DNA from: Plasmodiophora brassicae
Taxonomy: Eukaryota; Endomyxa; Phytomyxea; Plasmodiophorida; Plasmodiophoridae
Length of the DNA: 64,000 nt
Reading direction: 5' to 3'
Assembly (NCBI GenBank): GCA_039704465.1
Contig: JASFAU010000003.1
Span: forward strand, 806,001-870,000
Shown: piece after piece, positions 32,191 to 44,297 of the stretch
Layout: each line of letters starts with the position of its first letter
Numbering within the stretch: the first letter of the stretch is position 1
Position numbers and translations under genes: made by a program
Notes under the pieces: generated by a model
Seen by the model: only the letters and a program-made list of their open reading frames with translations
What the model was told of the DNA's origin: nothing
The model's database searches: none

Positions 32191-33121
32191 TTACTTTGGG
32201 TTCAGCCAAGACTTGTCCAACGCCAGGTAGCAGGCATTGTCTCGGGCCTTGGTTAGCGCCTTCTTGAACGCGCGTGACTTGCCAGAAAGGGCTTTCCGCC
32301 ACTGGGCATCGGTTCGCTCGTGCATGGCGTGGTTGGCGTCCAGGAGGTATTGCGAGAGGTTGTCAACAGGCACCTTGTCGAGCAGGTCGCTCTGCCAAAT
32401 CTCATCCCGCAGGACGTCGGCGTTCAGATGCGGTGGACGACATTGCTGGCTCGGCCTGAACATGGTCGGGAATTTCGCACGAATCTGCTCAATGGCACGG
32501 TTGAGCTTCTCTTTCGTCGTATCGTCCGCCCCACTCTCTGGCAGATCGACCAGCAGGACGGGTTCAGCGCGGTTAATATCGCTGAACAGGTCGGCAATAT
32601 CGTTGTCGTCACCGACGCGAAACAAGTCAACGGCAATATTGGCGTTATGGGCGTCCCAGGCTCCTTGCGTCACCAGCAGTTGTACAGCGGCCAGCCGATG
32701 CTGCCCATCAACGACGCCTAGTTCAGGAACGCCTTTCGAACTGACCTTCTCAAACAGCGTAATCACACCCGGGAGGCGAGGTCGCTGTCGACGCAAACGT
32801 TAGGCGTGATCCATGTTCACCGGTGCACGCTTGTACCTGCTTGAGGTGCTGCGAAATCTCGACGGCACGCTCCTGGGACAAGGTTCGTTGCCGATTCCAC
32901 ACCGGAATCCCTTGTAATGCGGAGATGGACGTGAAGAAGACCCGTTTATAGGTCACGTCGCGTGCGACGTCGCCAAGGACCGGGTGCGCCGGCGTCTGAT
33001 CCGCCACGAACGCCGTCGCCTCATGTATGCCCTTCAGCGCTGACCTCGTCCACTGCGACGCCAGGCGTCGCGCCCGACTCCACAGCGCTGCCAACGGCTT
33101 CGTGTCGACAAGCGACGACAT
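32191..33121 (-). CDS. DGQHR-domain protein
   Basis: Two exons (33121..32837, 32784..32191) give 292 residues around a 52-nt intron (GTACAA...CGACAG). Residues about 105-125 contain GVVDGQHRLAAVQLL, the signature of the DGQHR family, related to the ParB/Srx-type nuclease or NTPase fold. Bacterial members such as DndB act with DNA phosphorothioation and restriction systems. Upstream is a helical N-terminus and the segment PVWNRQRTLSQERAVEISQHL, which matches the 'R-x-L-x-x-x-R-x-x-x-I' region before the motif. The C-terminal half is helical. The spliceosomal intron inside shows it is a true nuclear gene. No partner genes of a Dnd system are nearby. Confidence 0.72.
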
Positions 33122-33397
33122 TGCCGTCAGAACGCGCGTATGCCGACGGCTGTGCACGGTGAAACACCCGCGGCTGTGACGTGCTCGACACAAGGCTGGC
33201 ACGGGCCACGTCCGACGTCTGGAAAATGCCCGCGAGGAAGGCGGTCCCTTACGCCTTCGACGGTACCGGGATCCTCAGAATAATTGCGGAGAACGAATGC
33301 GAAATGTGCAACGGACATTTCTGCGTTACACTTCAGTTATTGTACGATTGCAGTGAGCAGTCTCGCACACGTCTTCTGTACGTGCTGCAGACAGAGG

Positions 33398-33417
33398 GTG
33401 TGTGTGTGTGTGTGTGT
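33398..33417. repeat. (GT)10 microsatellite
   Basis: A run of ten GT units in the gap between the DGQHR gene and the 3' end of the next minus-strand gene. It is likely length-variable. Confidence 0.9.
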
Positions 33418-33455
33418 CGCGGCTCACGCCTGGTCGAAGAACACGCTGCCGCCTT

Positions 33456-34887
33456 CTATTTCTTCTTTTTGCCTTTCTTGCCGGCTTTGCCCTTTTTGCC
33501 CTTCTTGGTGGACCCGAGCGTGGGCATCTGCCAGGGCTCCAGGACCACTGTCCACTGTCGACGGTCGACGACTTCTGTGGCGTCCCGCCCGCGCAGATGA
33601 AGACTGCAGGGAATAAGTTTCAGTTTGTGGAATCGGTACCGCTCACTCACACGACACTGGGAATTACTGTTTGGCACGGTTCCGGATCGCTTCGAGGTTC
33701 TCTATGACGACTCGGCACCGAGGGTGCCAGTCTGGCAGTCGATAGTACAGCAGGTGGAACGCGCCCGATAAGAACACGAAGGCTTCGTCGGGGCGCGATA
33801 CGGCCGCTAGGCACACTCCGAGGTTGTTGAAGGTGACGGCCTGGTCCACGAACACGGCCTCGTTGTTAGCATCGGTGAAGTCCATGCGCATCTCCAGCGC
33901 CGCGTAATGACATTTCAATGCGATGTCGTTCCGCCCCAGGTGGTACGCCGATGTGCCCAGCAGACTGTGTACGAGAGCGTTCACAGGGTGTGCCGTGTTC
34001 ACCGTGTTGTACGAGTCCATCAGTAACTGGTTGACCATGTCTCTCGCGGTCCAGGCCGCGATTAGCGCCAGCTTCTCATTGTCGGCACTGCCATTAACAC
34101 TCGCCTCGCTCATCAGAATGTAAATCCGGGCGTTCACTCTCTCCTGCCCGGACAAGATCGGATCGGCGATGATCTCCTGTTCGGCGACAGGCGCCGGTGC
34201 TGATACAGGTTCTCGTGGATCGGCCACTTTCCCTGTACTATTGATGGACGGAGTCACGCTCTCGTCCTCAGATTTCGTCATGTCGTCGTCGGTCGTCGAG
34301 GCTGATGTCTCTTCCGGGCTTTGTTCTTCTTGGACGGGCGGTGGACTGGCGATGGATTGCTGTGGAGGCTTTGTCACCGTCGATTGGGCGCGTAACGTGC
34401 GAGCTTCACGGGCAAGAACCGCCAGCTTGTCTTGAGATTCGAGGTAGGCCCGGGCCTCAGCCAGGAGATCGAGTGCATCCTGAAACCTGCTGCTGTCATG
34501 AGCCTCCTGGCTTTTGCGAAGTAGCGTCAGAAGGTGCCCATCGCGTTCGGTGCCGTCTGGTGGTCGAAACACCTCACGAATCATTCTCAAAGGCTGCGTT
34601 AGCAGTTGAGCTCCCGTCGCGATCATTGTCTCAGAAGACACAATGCCCTGCAACGAGTGCATCAGGAATCCGCTCTCTCCCGTGATCTCGACATCGTCGC
34701 CATCGTCGCCATCTTCACCAGCCAGGACATCATCGCACCATTTCCTCTCACGCGCGACCGGCAGCGACCGAGGAATGTGGATGAAATCTGGCAGAGTCTT
34801 CAACTTCGCGAAAATCCCGTTGACCTCATCCTGCAATCGCAACGACCGCTCATACGCCGACGTCGGAGGCGTCGTTAACGATGCCAT
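33456..34887 (-). CDS. TPR-like protein with Lys/Gly tail
   Basis: Two exons (34887..33668, 33603..33456) give 455 residues; the 64-nt intron (GTAATT...CTGCAG) adds a second exon ending in KKGKKGKAGKKGKKKK. The N-terminus (SLRLQDEVNGIFAKLKTLP) is helical. The centre (about residues 170-240) is acidic and disordered. The C-terminal half contains TPR-like helical pairs (HSLLGTSAYHLGRNDIALKCHYAALEMR, then TFNNLGVCLAAVSRPDEAF). The basic tail could bind RNA or direct nuclear import. No named family recognised. Confidence 0.72.
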
Positions 34888-35267
34888 TCGTTCTCCAGGG
34901 CAACACGAGGTCTGCATGGCACGCGCCGGCCCCCGCTGTTGCGTCACTGAGGGCACTTTGGGAATGTTGCGCGGCATCGGAACAGGGGCGCCCCGGGCCG
35001 CTGGACCGCACTGGGCAACGGGGTTTGGGGGAATCTGCGCCGGTTCGTTTGGTCATGCCGAGACTCAGACAGTGCGCGGTGGGCTCGCGGCGGCCCGCGG
35101 GCCACGGCCGGCCAGATTGGTGTTCCTAATTTGGCGCAGGACGGTGTGCGGATCTATTGCGCAGTGCTCGCGGTGGTCGAGCGAGCCCCGTTGGACGCCA
35201 AAATCGCGTCGACGGCGTTCTTGGAGGATCGCCGCCGCCGTCACTGTCGCCGGCGCCCATCGGCGTC

Positions 35268-38202
35268 ATGTCGGTCGTCGATCCGCAGGTGCCCAACATA
35301 TACGGGTCGCAGGCGATCGCCGGCGGTCTCGGGCATGACCTCGAGGGGGCCTCGCCCGTCAAGGTGCAGTCGTACGAATTTAGGCGGGATCCTTCGACGG
35401 GCGCCTGGGAATCTATCAAAGTCGGGTCGCTGGACTGGCACGAGATTACATCGTTGCACGCGAACGCTCTCGTCGTCCGCGTGTCCTCCATTGTCAACGA
35501 GAACGAACCCGATGAGGTTATGGATCGTCTGCATGCCCAGGATTTCGCGGCGGACGCTCCTGAGCCGGCCTTGCACGTTGTGTGCATGTTCAAGGAGTTC
35601 GCGGTGTCGGAATCGTCACCGGTCCGCTTTACCGCAAACTTCCTTTTCATATTCCCGTCCCTTGGGAACGCCCTTCCGTCCCAATTCAAAGCCGGTATGT
35701 TATAATGTGGCGCCTGGGCAGAGCGCACATACTCATGTGGTGCAATGTCTAGCGATACGCTCGGTGCTCTGTGACCGCTCCATCTCCTATATAACAGCGG
35801 AGATGCTGGGCAGTTTCCTGGCCCGCCGTGATTACGAGGCACACGCGATTACGAAGGCGGAGGCGCAGGAGAAACTTGCCCGGTTTATTGGGGGCAGAGA
35901 GCCCTGCTCGTCGTTCTTCCTCAAGATGGCACCAGTCGTGCCCGAGTTCTGTCGGATGCTTCTGCTCGACTTATCCGAAGGTTTGAACGAGGCGGTGTGG
36001 GGTTCTACCAATACCGGACGTTTTGACGCCCGGTCTACCAGGTGACGCTCGTGAACTGGTCGGCGTGCGGGCAATTCACAAGTTGGCAATCTCGTGTACG
36101 TCGTCTTCGATGGCGTCGCAGCATAACTTCCAGGAGACCATGGATGTTATGAAGATGGGTGTCCATCCCAATCACTGGAACTTTGTTGTCTTTAAGACAT
36201 TGATGAGGTTGGCAACAAAGAACGACCGCATCCTACGGAAGAACATCGAGTTCGTAGCCATCGTCGTATGCATTCCTGTTCGCTCTAGTGACATGTCGTC
36301 GCCATAGGTGTGGCGACGTTCGATCGAAGGATGGCGAACGCAGCCAAGTTCAGGAAATGCTCGATTTGATTCAGGATTCGCACCTTGATCCGCTTGAGAA
36401 GCTCGCCGTCCGGATTATATCGTCGGCAGATCGGCATAAACTGTCTGAAGAGCGTGGCGCGACCTCTTCAGCTGATGAGCAGGAAGCCCTTGTTGACTTT
36501 ATGGTTCGGACCATTACGTCTGAGAAGGACTACTTGTCCAATGAGGACTTCAAGCGCTTGCTGAATATGATTGAAGACGGTCGGCCAGCTGCATGCCACC
36601 TGACTGGCGTTCTGCTTGAAAAGTGTATCGAGGAGGAGAACTTCAACATAGGGTGGCGTGTCGCGTCAACTGTCGAATCTGTCAACGAACATACGATTGA
36701 GGAAGTCGTGACACTCTGCTCTAAAGCGTTCTTCAAGTACAGTCGTAATCAGCAGCAAGAGGCCAATAAGTGGTTCAAGAGAGTGAAATGGTTGGTGTCC
36801 AAACTGCCCTGCTGGTAAACTCTCTCATCAACGTCCCGCATCAGGTGCTTCGAGCGCCACCACAAGCTGCTTGGGAAATACCCGTCTGGCCTGGCGCTGC
36901 ACGTTGCGGCTCATCGCCGGGACTTTGACTTGTGCTGGCGTTGGTTTCAGGTACGAACACAAAAGTGTTCCACGAGATGCTGTACTAATGATGTTTATGC
37001 AACGTTAGGCAAAGAAGGAGGACCGAGCATTTAGGTTTTCGGCGCATCACACGTCCTCAATTCTCAAGGCGGCATCATATGCTCCCGACCCGTCGCTGCA
37101 TATGAAAGAGGTCCTTCAGGCATATGACATGACGCCGGGCAATCAGAAGTCGGCGTTTGTGTTCGAACCCCTCGTCCATCTGTGGAACGCGACTACCGAC
37201 TGCCGTGAAGAGTATCGTGCTTTCTGGGCAACAGTCGAAAACGACCTGCGGGCGTATCTCGAACGTGAGCTCAAAGATCCGGAGCCGGTTGATCGTAAGA
37301 TGCGCAAGCTCGCCCACTGGGATCGTGCACTGGCCTCTTGGTCGTGCGAGGGAGCTGTTGCAGCGCAACCAGTTTTCTACATGTCGTCCGGCGGGCTGCA
37401 ACCGCACATGGCAATGGGTACTCGGCGACGCCATGCGCACCCTGGTATGTGGCACCAGATTGAGTCCCCTCAATGGGCTCCGGGAAATCACACCAACGGC
37501 GCTTATTCACATGGCATGCCTCCACATCTTGCTCGTGACGAGGTACATCGGGACTGTGCTCATGTGTTTACGCACAGCACTTAACACCCGATTGAACAGA
37601 ATGCGTATTATCGGGTTCCTGCGCTATTCCCTCAACCGCAGCATCAGTCGCCGTATGCGTTCCACGACATGCATAACTCGTCCGTTTGGGGCGCTGCTGA
37701 GCACGTGGATTCTAGCAGCAGTGGTGGTAGTCCAAGCGCGTGGATGGACCCTTCTGTTTCATCTACGCTTGTGCTTGATGCCTCTGCCGCTGCCTTCCGA
37801 CCGAACGTCGGCACCGGGTCGCCGTGGAGTCCGAATCCCACGAAATATCAAGCGCCGCCGCCGTCGTCAGGTCAACGTCATCATCCGGTTCCCGTAGACG
37901 ATCATTCTGTTGAGTGGGGCTCCGTTGGCCGTCCGTCCTCGGGATCCTCTGAATACCGGTCTTCGTTTGCAAGGTCTGCATCACGTTTGGTTAACTGCTA
38001 TTTCGTGTTGGTAAACGTTTGATGTAGGTCATTCCCGAACGATAACGTTCCGTCTGCATCGGGGCCTGCGCGCGCGCCTCGTGTCTCCACCGCTGAGGCT
38101 TCGGAGGATATTGCAACATCCACTTCGGGTGTTTGGTCGGCACGGGGGACACATCCTTCCACTAGTGCATCATGGCCTCACGCTGTGGGTTTGCCTCTCT
38201 AG
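35268..38202 (+). CDS. Large hypothetical protein, eight exons
   Basis: Exons 35268..35694, 35753..36001, 36042..36253, 36330..36790, 36845..36950, 37009..37542, 37600..37973 and 38028..38202 give 845 residues. Introns are 40-76 nt; the one at 36951..37008 has a perfect TACTAAT branch-point sequence. The N-terminal 650 residues are globular and largely helical (for example MLGSFLARRDYEAHAITKAEA and KYPSGLALHVAAHRRDFDL). The last 200 residues are Ser/Pro/His/Gly-rich and probably disordered. All junctions keep frame and composition, so the gene is real, but I do not recognise any domain. The intron at 36254..36329 is the least certain. Confidence 0.72.
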
Positions 38203-38615
38203 AAGTGCATTCCGTCATTTACATCCATCTAGCGCATTCAGTTGTGAAGCGGATTGCTACCGTTCTTCCTTTGAAATCGATCATCTGTAACATCTAGTCA
38301 TTGCCCTAACGATATCCAAACTTGTCCCTGTCCAGCATCTATGCCGATCGTCTCAAACAGCTTTCTTTCTTAAAACTTGACTTCGGTGCTTAACTTTCCT
38401 AAACTTTCTTTAATGTAGTACAAGAATCGAGTTTACAGCCTACCTAATTCGTGAAGTGACTTTGACTCATTGCGTATTTACCACACGTCGCCGCTTCCGA
38501 ATTACCCGGTTTAACCGGGGTGCGGCTGATGGACGACAATCGGTTGCTGCTGTGGCGGATACGCTGTGGCTGAACAGTTACAACTGTGTGAGTAGTAATC
38601 ATGACCTGTATTCCT
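38203..38615. other. AT-richer gap between convergent genes
   Basis: This contains the 3' flanks of the large plus-strand gene and the minus-strand PsuG/PsuK gene. Pyrimidine-rich stretches (CTTTCTTTCTT) are present. No gene or repeat was recognised. Confidence 0.5.
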
Positions 38616-41167
38616 TCACAAGCGAGCCCTCGGCAAGCCGGTATTCGTGAGCAGGGAGGGGTTAATCTTCTCGGAAACGGACTTCCGGGATTGAACAGTG
38701 AGCGCAGCAATGGGCATCGCACGTCGGACGGCATCGCCCAGGTCAAGTCCTCTGGTCAGGCCCGTTATCGTTGACGCAACAAGGCAATCCCCGGCACCAT
38801 TCGTGTTAACGATGTCGTTCGGATCCACGTACTGGGCAGTAATCTTTTCAATCACTTGTTTTGTCCCTGAGCATACCAAGGCACCTGGGCGCCGTATCAT
38901 ACACTGCCTTCCAATGGCACAGCCGAGTCGTCGTCACCCACCTTCTGCGCCGCACATGACAACCAGGTGGCCGATGCCGGATATGGTCAACGTTTCGATG
39001 GCGTCCTCAAGTGAACTTGGGCCCTTTCATGCCCGATGCCGTGTCAGTGGCACGCCGTCCGCTCAATGAAAAACTGACCGGTTTGTGAAACACCTTGCTC
39101 CTGAGTGCCGTTGCCATTGCCATCGCTTCGAGCGTATTTGCAGACAGATATTGTATATCAGCGAGGAATATCGGCGAAACATGTCGGGGCGATGCACTAG
39201 GACGCCAACGAACCGGTCTACGAAACACGAACCGGCTGATGTCAAACATTCTGTGGCCCCATTGAACGCCAGGCTCACTACCTACTCGACTTAGCAATGG
39301 AGATCGGCTCGAACCAGACACGTTTGCCGGAAACGAATGCGTGCTCGATGAGAGACGATAGAACCCGTGCTGACAGGTTTCCGTCAAGGACGACGAAGGA
39401 CACATCGACGGATTCGACGCGACGCCGAAGCGTCTGCAGCATCTCTTGGGTAGCAAAGTGTGCCTCAATCACAGCGAAGTCGGCAATCGCCAAGGATAGG
39501 TCACCTGATAGTACGAATTTAGCAAATGCTTTAAGCGAGGGCCCACACGAGTTCAAACCGCCGTCATCTCCATGTACGGCAACGTAAGATGCCGTTCGCG
39601 CTCCCTCGACCGTGACACAGCTCGACGTATCCACGTTGAGCGACTCCAGTTCTCCCAGGATTTGCTTCCCAACGACATCATTGCCAACTGCAGTCGCAAT
39701 GGCAACCCTCTGACCAAGACGAGCACAGCATTCTGCAATATTTCTTGCAACGCCTCCATACGAATGGTGAACCTGCCCAGGGTTGGACGTTTTCGGAATC
39801 ATAGCGGGCGTCAGCGCGAGCACATCAAGCGCGCATCCGCCAATGACCAAAACGGAAGGAGCCTGATGGCCTGTTAATGAAGCACACGTGCTATCATAGA
39901 CAAGATTGTATTACCCCTTCATGGCTGGGAGATTGATCGGCTAACGCTTTCGCGATGGCAGCGCTGTGCTTTGCGTTGTTTTTGATAAGCTCGACATCTG
40001 AAAGGGAAGCAACAGCATAAACCTAACGACGACGAACACGCAAACGGGACTGGGGACGTACTGGCTCGAAGCGATGCTCCTTGGGTCAACTCAGCAATAC
40101 GTTGTAGAAGGAACGGAGTAATGTGTCGTCCCGTTATCCCGCGCTCTACCGCTTCCTGAAGAGCTTGCTGAGTTGCCCCCTCAACTTTAGCACCCAGAGC
40201 CGATGACGTCGTAGGAATCGGGACCGCAATGACGGCACCATTCGACAGACCCAGCGTTTCGTTATGCCCTAAGTCGGCACCAATGTAAGACGCGGGGCCA
40301 ACACCAACAGCAGCAGCTGTTAGTGTCCTTCGTACTGATTAGGTCGGCACATTGCTGGACCGTATCAAGCCGCATTGGCGTTTTGAACCCGCTATTGGCC
40401 GTAAAGAAAGCAGGGAACTCATCGGCACCCAGTGTCACAACAGGGACGCCTTCCGTTTCCAGGAACTCCAGAGTCCGCCCAATGTCCAGAATTGATTTCA
40501 CCCCGGCGCAAACAACGGCAACTCGCGTCCTCCTGTTCAAGATGCCGTCACCATTAACCAGGAGCAACGGTACGAATGAGCCGTGCGCAACGGTACCCCA
40601 ATTCGGTTAAGTCTGCCGAAACGTCCATCGTGTCCTGGACGCCGCGATGAACTCCGCCTATGCCTCCTATTACACAGGTGCGGCGTCAGCAACGGATCAT
40701 ACAGCAGGCGCAGCGATGGAGGACGGGCCTGTGCAGAACACGCGAATGCCGGCATGGTACGCGCAGATCATCGTTGCAGATACCGTTGTCGACCCGTTCA
40801 GCTTGCTGGCGCAGACAAACGCCAGATCGCGTCGGGATACCTTCACCATCTCCCGTCCGATTCGAGCAATACGCTCCAGCTCGTCACGCGTTAGACCTGC
40901 ACGTACGCGTCGGATAGACGATTCGGAAAACCGGTCCCGCTGTTATGACCGATGCGGATGACCCCGTCCAGGATAGCGATCGTAGCCGGGACGGCCCCGC
41001 CTTCGCGAATGCACTCCTCGACCTGGAGCGCCGTCTGCACGTTCTCCTGGGTACGGCATGCCATGGCTGATAATGGTGGATTCCAGCGCCACCACGGGCC
41101 GGTTCGCCGCGATCGCATCGGCGACCTCCCGGCTGTACTGCCACAACGACCCGCCCGCCGGCGACAT
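38616..41167 (-). CDS. Pseudouridine-5'-phosphate glycosidase / pseudouridine kinase fusion (frameshifted)
   Basis: Degrades pseudouridine: the kinase phosphorylates it and the glycosidase splits it to uracil and ribose phosphate. The glycosidase half (about 41167-39910) has [95 protein letters not shown] and [13 protein letters not shown]. The PfkB-type kinase half (39870-38616) has [22 protein letters not shown], and [14 protein letters not shown] with the catalytic Asp. About ten short introns are needed; one appears GC-AG (near 40665-40726). At about 41052 the frame changes by one base (CCCAGGAGAAC), breaking the ORF between YP and EN. This may be an assembly error or a recent lesion, since everything downstream is well conserved. 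Confidence 0.85.
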
Positions 41168-41324
41168 CAATCCACAGTCGGCCAAACTCCGAAGCTGCAA
41201 CTTACCCAGAGCGGGGTCCTCCTCCGCGGAGCGCTGCCGCAGTCTGCCATCAGGCCAAACGGTTTGGATGGACGATTTGGGAGCGCGCGATATCATATGT
41301 CGTCCATGTTTAACAATAACAGTA

Positions 41325-42755
41325 TCATCGGTGATCCAGGTCATCAGCGACGATAGCGTCGAAGAAGTCGAGGGTGCAATCTTCCATCCAGGAACTGGAG
41401 TTGAGTCGCGCATTCTCGAGGAAGCCGACATGGCCGCCACCCGGTGCGATGTTTCTGCACAGCAACGCATCAGGTCAGCACAGAGCAGAGCACGACGCGT
41501 GTGACGATCTGTTACAGAATGATGTGCGGATTGGTTTGGAACGCGGAGACCGGAATGCACTCGGCAAGGCAGACCGGATCATCCGCTGACTGCAGGCAGA
41601 GCAAAGGGACTTGAACTAGCCCAACCTGTTAGACCAATTATTAGTACATTGATCGCATGGAAGAAACCAATGATGACAACCTTGTCGTCTGTGGAGCACG
41701 CGGCATAATACTCAGCAACGCTTTCGAATTCACTGGTGGGCACATTGACAAGAGCGTCGTACTCACGTAGGGTTCGGCATCGGTACACAAGTTCGACGTC
41801 GATTTGAGAATGGGTGCGGAACACGTGCTCATGGACGCGGAACCACTGGATCAGACGTTTGCAGAAAGCGCGGTTGACGACGTGCTTCCCAAAGGAGTAC
41901 GGGCGCTCCATGAAAGCGGCAGTGCGATCCATGTTGAAATTCGTGCTGATTGCCACAGCGCCGCGCACCATGCCCTTACAGTCGCCTTCTGCCAAGTATC
42001 GTATCAGGACAGTGCCGCCCATCGAGAAGCCAATCATGAACAAGGGTGTGGATTCATCCAGGAATTCGGTCCGTATCAGTTTGACGACCTCGCGGACATC
42101 AGATGTTCGGGCGGCGTTGAACGAGACGGCTGTGTGGAGCACGTTGCCGCCGCACCCTCGGTTGTTCATTAGCTGGCAACCAGGATTAACCCCAGGGGCG
42201 TCACCGATTGAATACGCAGACTAACCACGCACTGGAATCCTCGTTTGGTGGCGCTCTTGACCATGTGCTTACAGTAGCTGGCCATCGAATGGCCAGTGAT
42301 ACCATGAAGCACCAGGATGGTCTTCCTACGCCGGTCGACGTCCCTAACGGACCAATCGATGGAGACACTCGCTCCGCATGATAATCGCACGGGAACGCGA
42401 TGGTAACCAGGGAAATCGTCAACCCGCTCACGAAGCGCTGACGACCATATGGAATGGACTGTGCCGTGTGCCTACAACTGACGTGAGCATGTGGTAGCAA
42501 AAGACAGGACGCTGGACGTACGAGGAAGAACGGTGGCGAGTACGAAGACATTCGTGGGCAGCGCTGTAGGATGCGCTCGTTGAACTCCGTGGGAACATAG
42601 ACTAGATGATGCGATTTCCACCTACGTTCAACGTGTGACGACGCGCCACCGCCACACACAATGCGGCAGTCGTACCTCTTCGTGAGCCATACGTTCAGAT
42701 TCCACAGAAACAGAGCGGCGGCAGTCAGACCCAGCCATAGCGTGACAAGATCCAT
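41325..42755 (-). CDS. ABHD1/ABHD3-type alpha/beta hydrolase
   Basis: Five exons (42755..42522, 42471..42226, 42172..41681, 41625..41516, 41454..41325) give 403 residues; introns 50, 53, 55, 61 nt. The N-terminus has one membrane anchor (LVTLWLGLTAAALFLWNLNVWL). The core shows ILVLHGITGHS (oxyanion region), MNNRGCGGNVLHTA, nucleophile elbow GFSMGGTVLIRYL, acid VPLLCLQSADDPVC, and catalytic His GGGHVGFLEN. Order and spacing match the YheT/ABHD1-2-3 group, membrane-bound esterases or phospholipases. The intron before VPLLC contains TACTAAT. It ends 157 bp upstream of the start of the PsuG/PsuK gene. Confidence 0.92.
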
Positions 42756-43426
42756 GACAGAAGTCGGGGCACGCAGTCCGTGGCGCACTGTATGATTGTT
42801 TGCACAGGTATGCTTCGTTTTCGCCCAAAAATGGAACTGCCGCGACGGGTGCCAACGGAGATTTCACATTGCGGTTGCCGGCGAGCTGCTGGGGAGAAGA
42901 CGTGGACGGGCCCGGGAGTGAAGGCGAACCACAGCCGGATCCGATACCACCTACGTCTTCTACCTCGCCATCACGTTCTGTTGTATTCACTGAAAGAGCG
43001 CAGATGCGGCAGGGGAAGGCGGTAATGTATATCACCTTAAGCTCCTCACAAACGTGAAGCCGTATAAGAGCGCCTAGAAGGGAACTGTTCAGCACGTGGC
43101 CACCAAGGAGGTCGTGTTTCGCGCGTTCGCGGAATTTCGATCTGCCGTGTTCGACATTGCTGTCGAGCTATGTCGATTGCATCGCTGTCAACAGCGAGCA
43201 TGTCTTCGTAGTTCGCCAGCAGCCGGTAAGCCTTCGTTACTAGCCGGTAAGTATCCTAAGTAGCAGGTGGCTTTAACGCAAATCTGACAGATTACGCAAG
43301 ATGATCTGGAACTGACTGCCAGCTTCAAAAGACGGAATCATATGATTGTATGACGTGGAATGTGCGTGCTGTGTGTGGGGTTCGCGTCGCCGGAATAGAT
43401 ATCAACGAAAAGATGTTGGGTGGGGC
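42756..43426. other. Gap between divergent genes
   Basis: The open stretches at 42800-43095 on both strands lack any recognisable domain or splice support. AGCCGGTAAG occurs twice at 43221-43250. The gap probably holds the promoters of the ABHD gene (minus) and the next plus-strand gene. Confidence 0.4.
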
Positions 43427-44172
43427 ATGAGCCCAAGCATGGTCGACGTGGATGTCTACAAGTATGGAGCCAGTCTCCAGTCGAAAGAACACTTCTCGTT
43501 TTCGACCTCAGCACTAGCGCCGCCGTCAATGATCGGGGCAGGGGCTGCGTCCACCGATAGCGTCTATGCTATAGTAAGGCGCCTGAAAGATCGCTGGGGC
43601 AGTTCGTATGCCGCGGACGACATCCAGTGGCAGATATGGGCAAACGACATACCTACATAGGGAGCCATCGCACCGGCATGATGCGCTTATCAACGAACGG
43701 CCACCAATGAGCGTTATTCATCTGTTCAGACATTCGCCTCTGAACAGCGATGCTGCCGTGGCATCTGTGTGCAGACGGAATGATCTTGCCATCGACATTC
43801 TTGATGACCTGGAAGAACAACTGGACGAGCTCGAGCGCGACGTTAATCGCAATATGCGCCATTTGCCCATATCTGCCACTGGATGTCGTCCGCGGCATAC
43901 GAACTGCCCCAGCGATCTTTCAGGCGCCGTACTATAGCATAGACGATATCGACTCAACTGGTGTGGCTCCGAAGGGCTACGTCAAGGTAAAGCTTCCGAT
44001 CAACGTTCAAACCGACACGTCCACGTGGACAAAGTCAGTCGTGAGGCGAAAGGATGGTTCCATTCTGGTGATATGGGAAGTGAAGGCTTATCAGCGCGCA
44101 TACGCGGTCACCCACGAAGAGACTACCCTGACGAGGATGACCCGTTCGTTCTTCGTTACGGGGTCCATGTAG
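43427..44172 (+). CDS. Hypothetical protein spanning an inverted repeat
   Basis: Exons 43427..43605, 43661..43841 and 43924..44172 give 202 residues; introns 55 nt (GTATGC...ACATAG) and 82 nt (GTTAAT...TTTCAG). Exon 2 encodes a short coiled coil (LAIDILDDLEEQLDELERD). Exon 3 is beta-rich (GYVKVKLPINVQTDTSTW, GSILVIWEVKAYQRAYAV). The first exon-intron boundary lies in one arm of an 84-bp inverted repeat and the second intron in the other. A structural change may therefore have altered the gene, and the second intron is only one possible solution. No family recognised. Confidence 0.5.
43561..43945. repeat. 84-bp near-perfect inverted repeat with 217-bp spacer
   Basis: 43561..43644 (starting CGTCTATGCTATAGTA) is repeated inverted at 43862..43945 with one mismatch (43577 A versus C). 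The spacer 43645..43861 encodes the coiled-coil exon. Such identity implies a recent event or an assembly artefact. Confidence 0.92.
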
Positions 44173-44297
44173 ACTGAAGCCAGTACCTACGCCACGAATA
44201 GCTGGAGTGCGAGGTGATTGATTTGACAGATATTCACACGACCGGAGGTCCCAACAGGAAACTGCTGGGATCATGTCCATTCTCGTAGCGAGCAGCG

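Noticed and set aside
32191..33121. Bacterial contamination as the source of the DGQHR gene
   Set aside because: The gene has a short GT-AG intron like all its neighbours and sits between eukaryotic genes.
33284..33616. Frame over the GT microsatellite (CVCVCV)
   Set aside because: Simple-repeat translation without any other coding feature; it overlaps the 3' exon of the TPR gene on the other strand.
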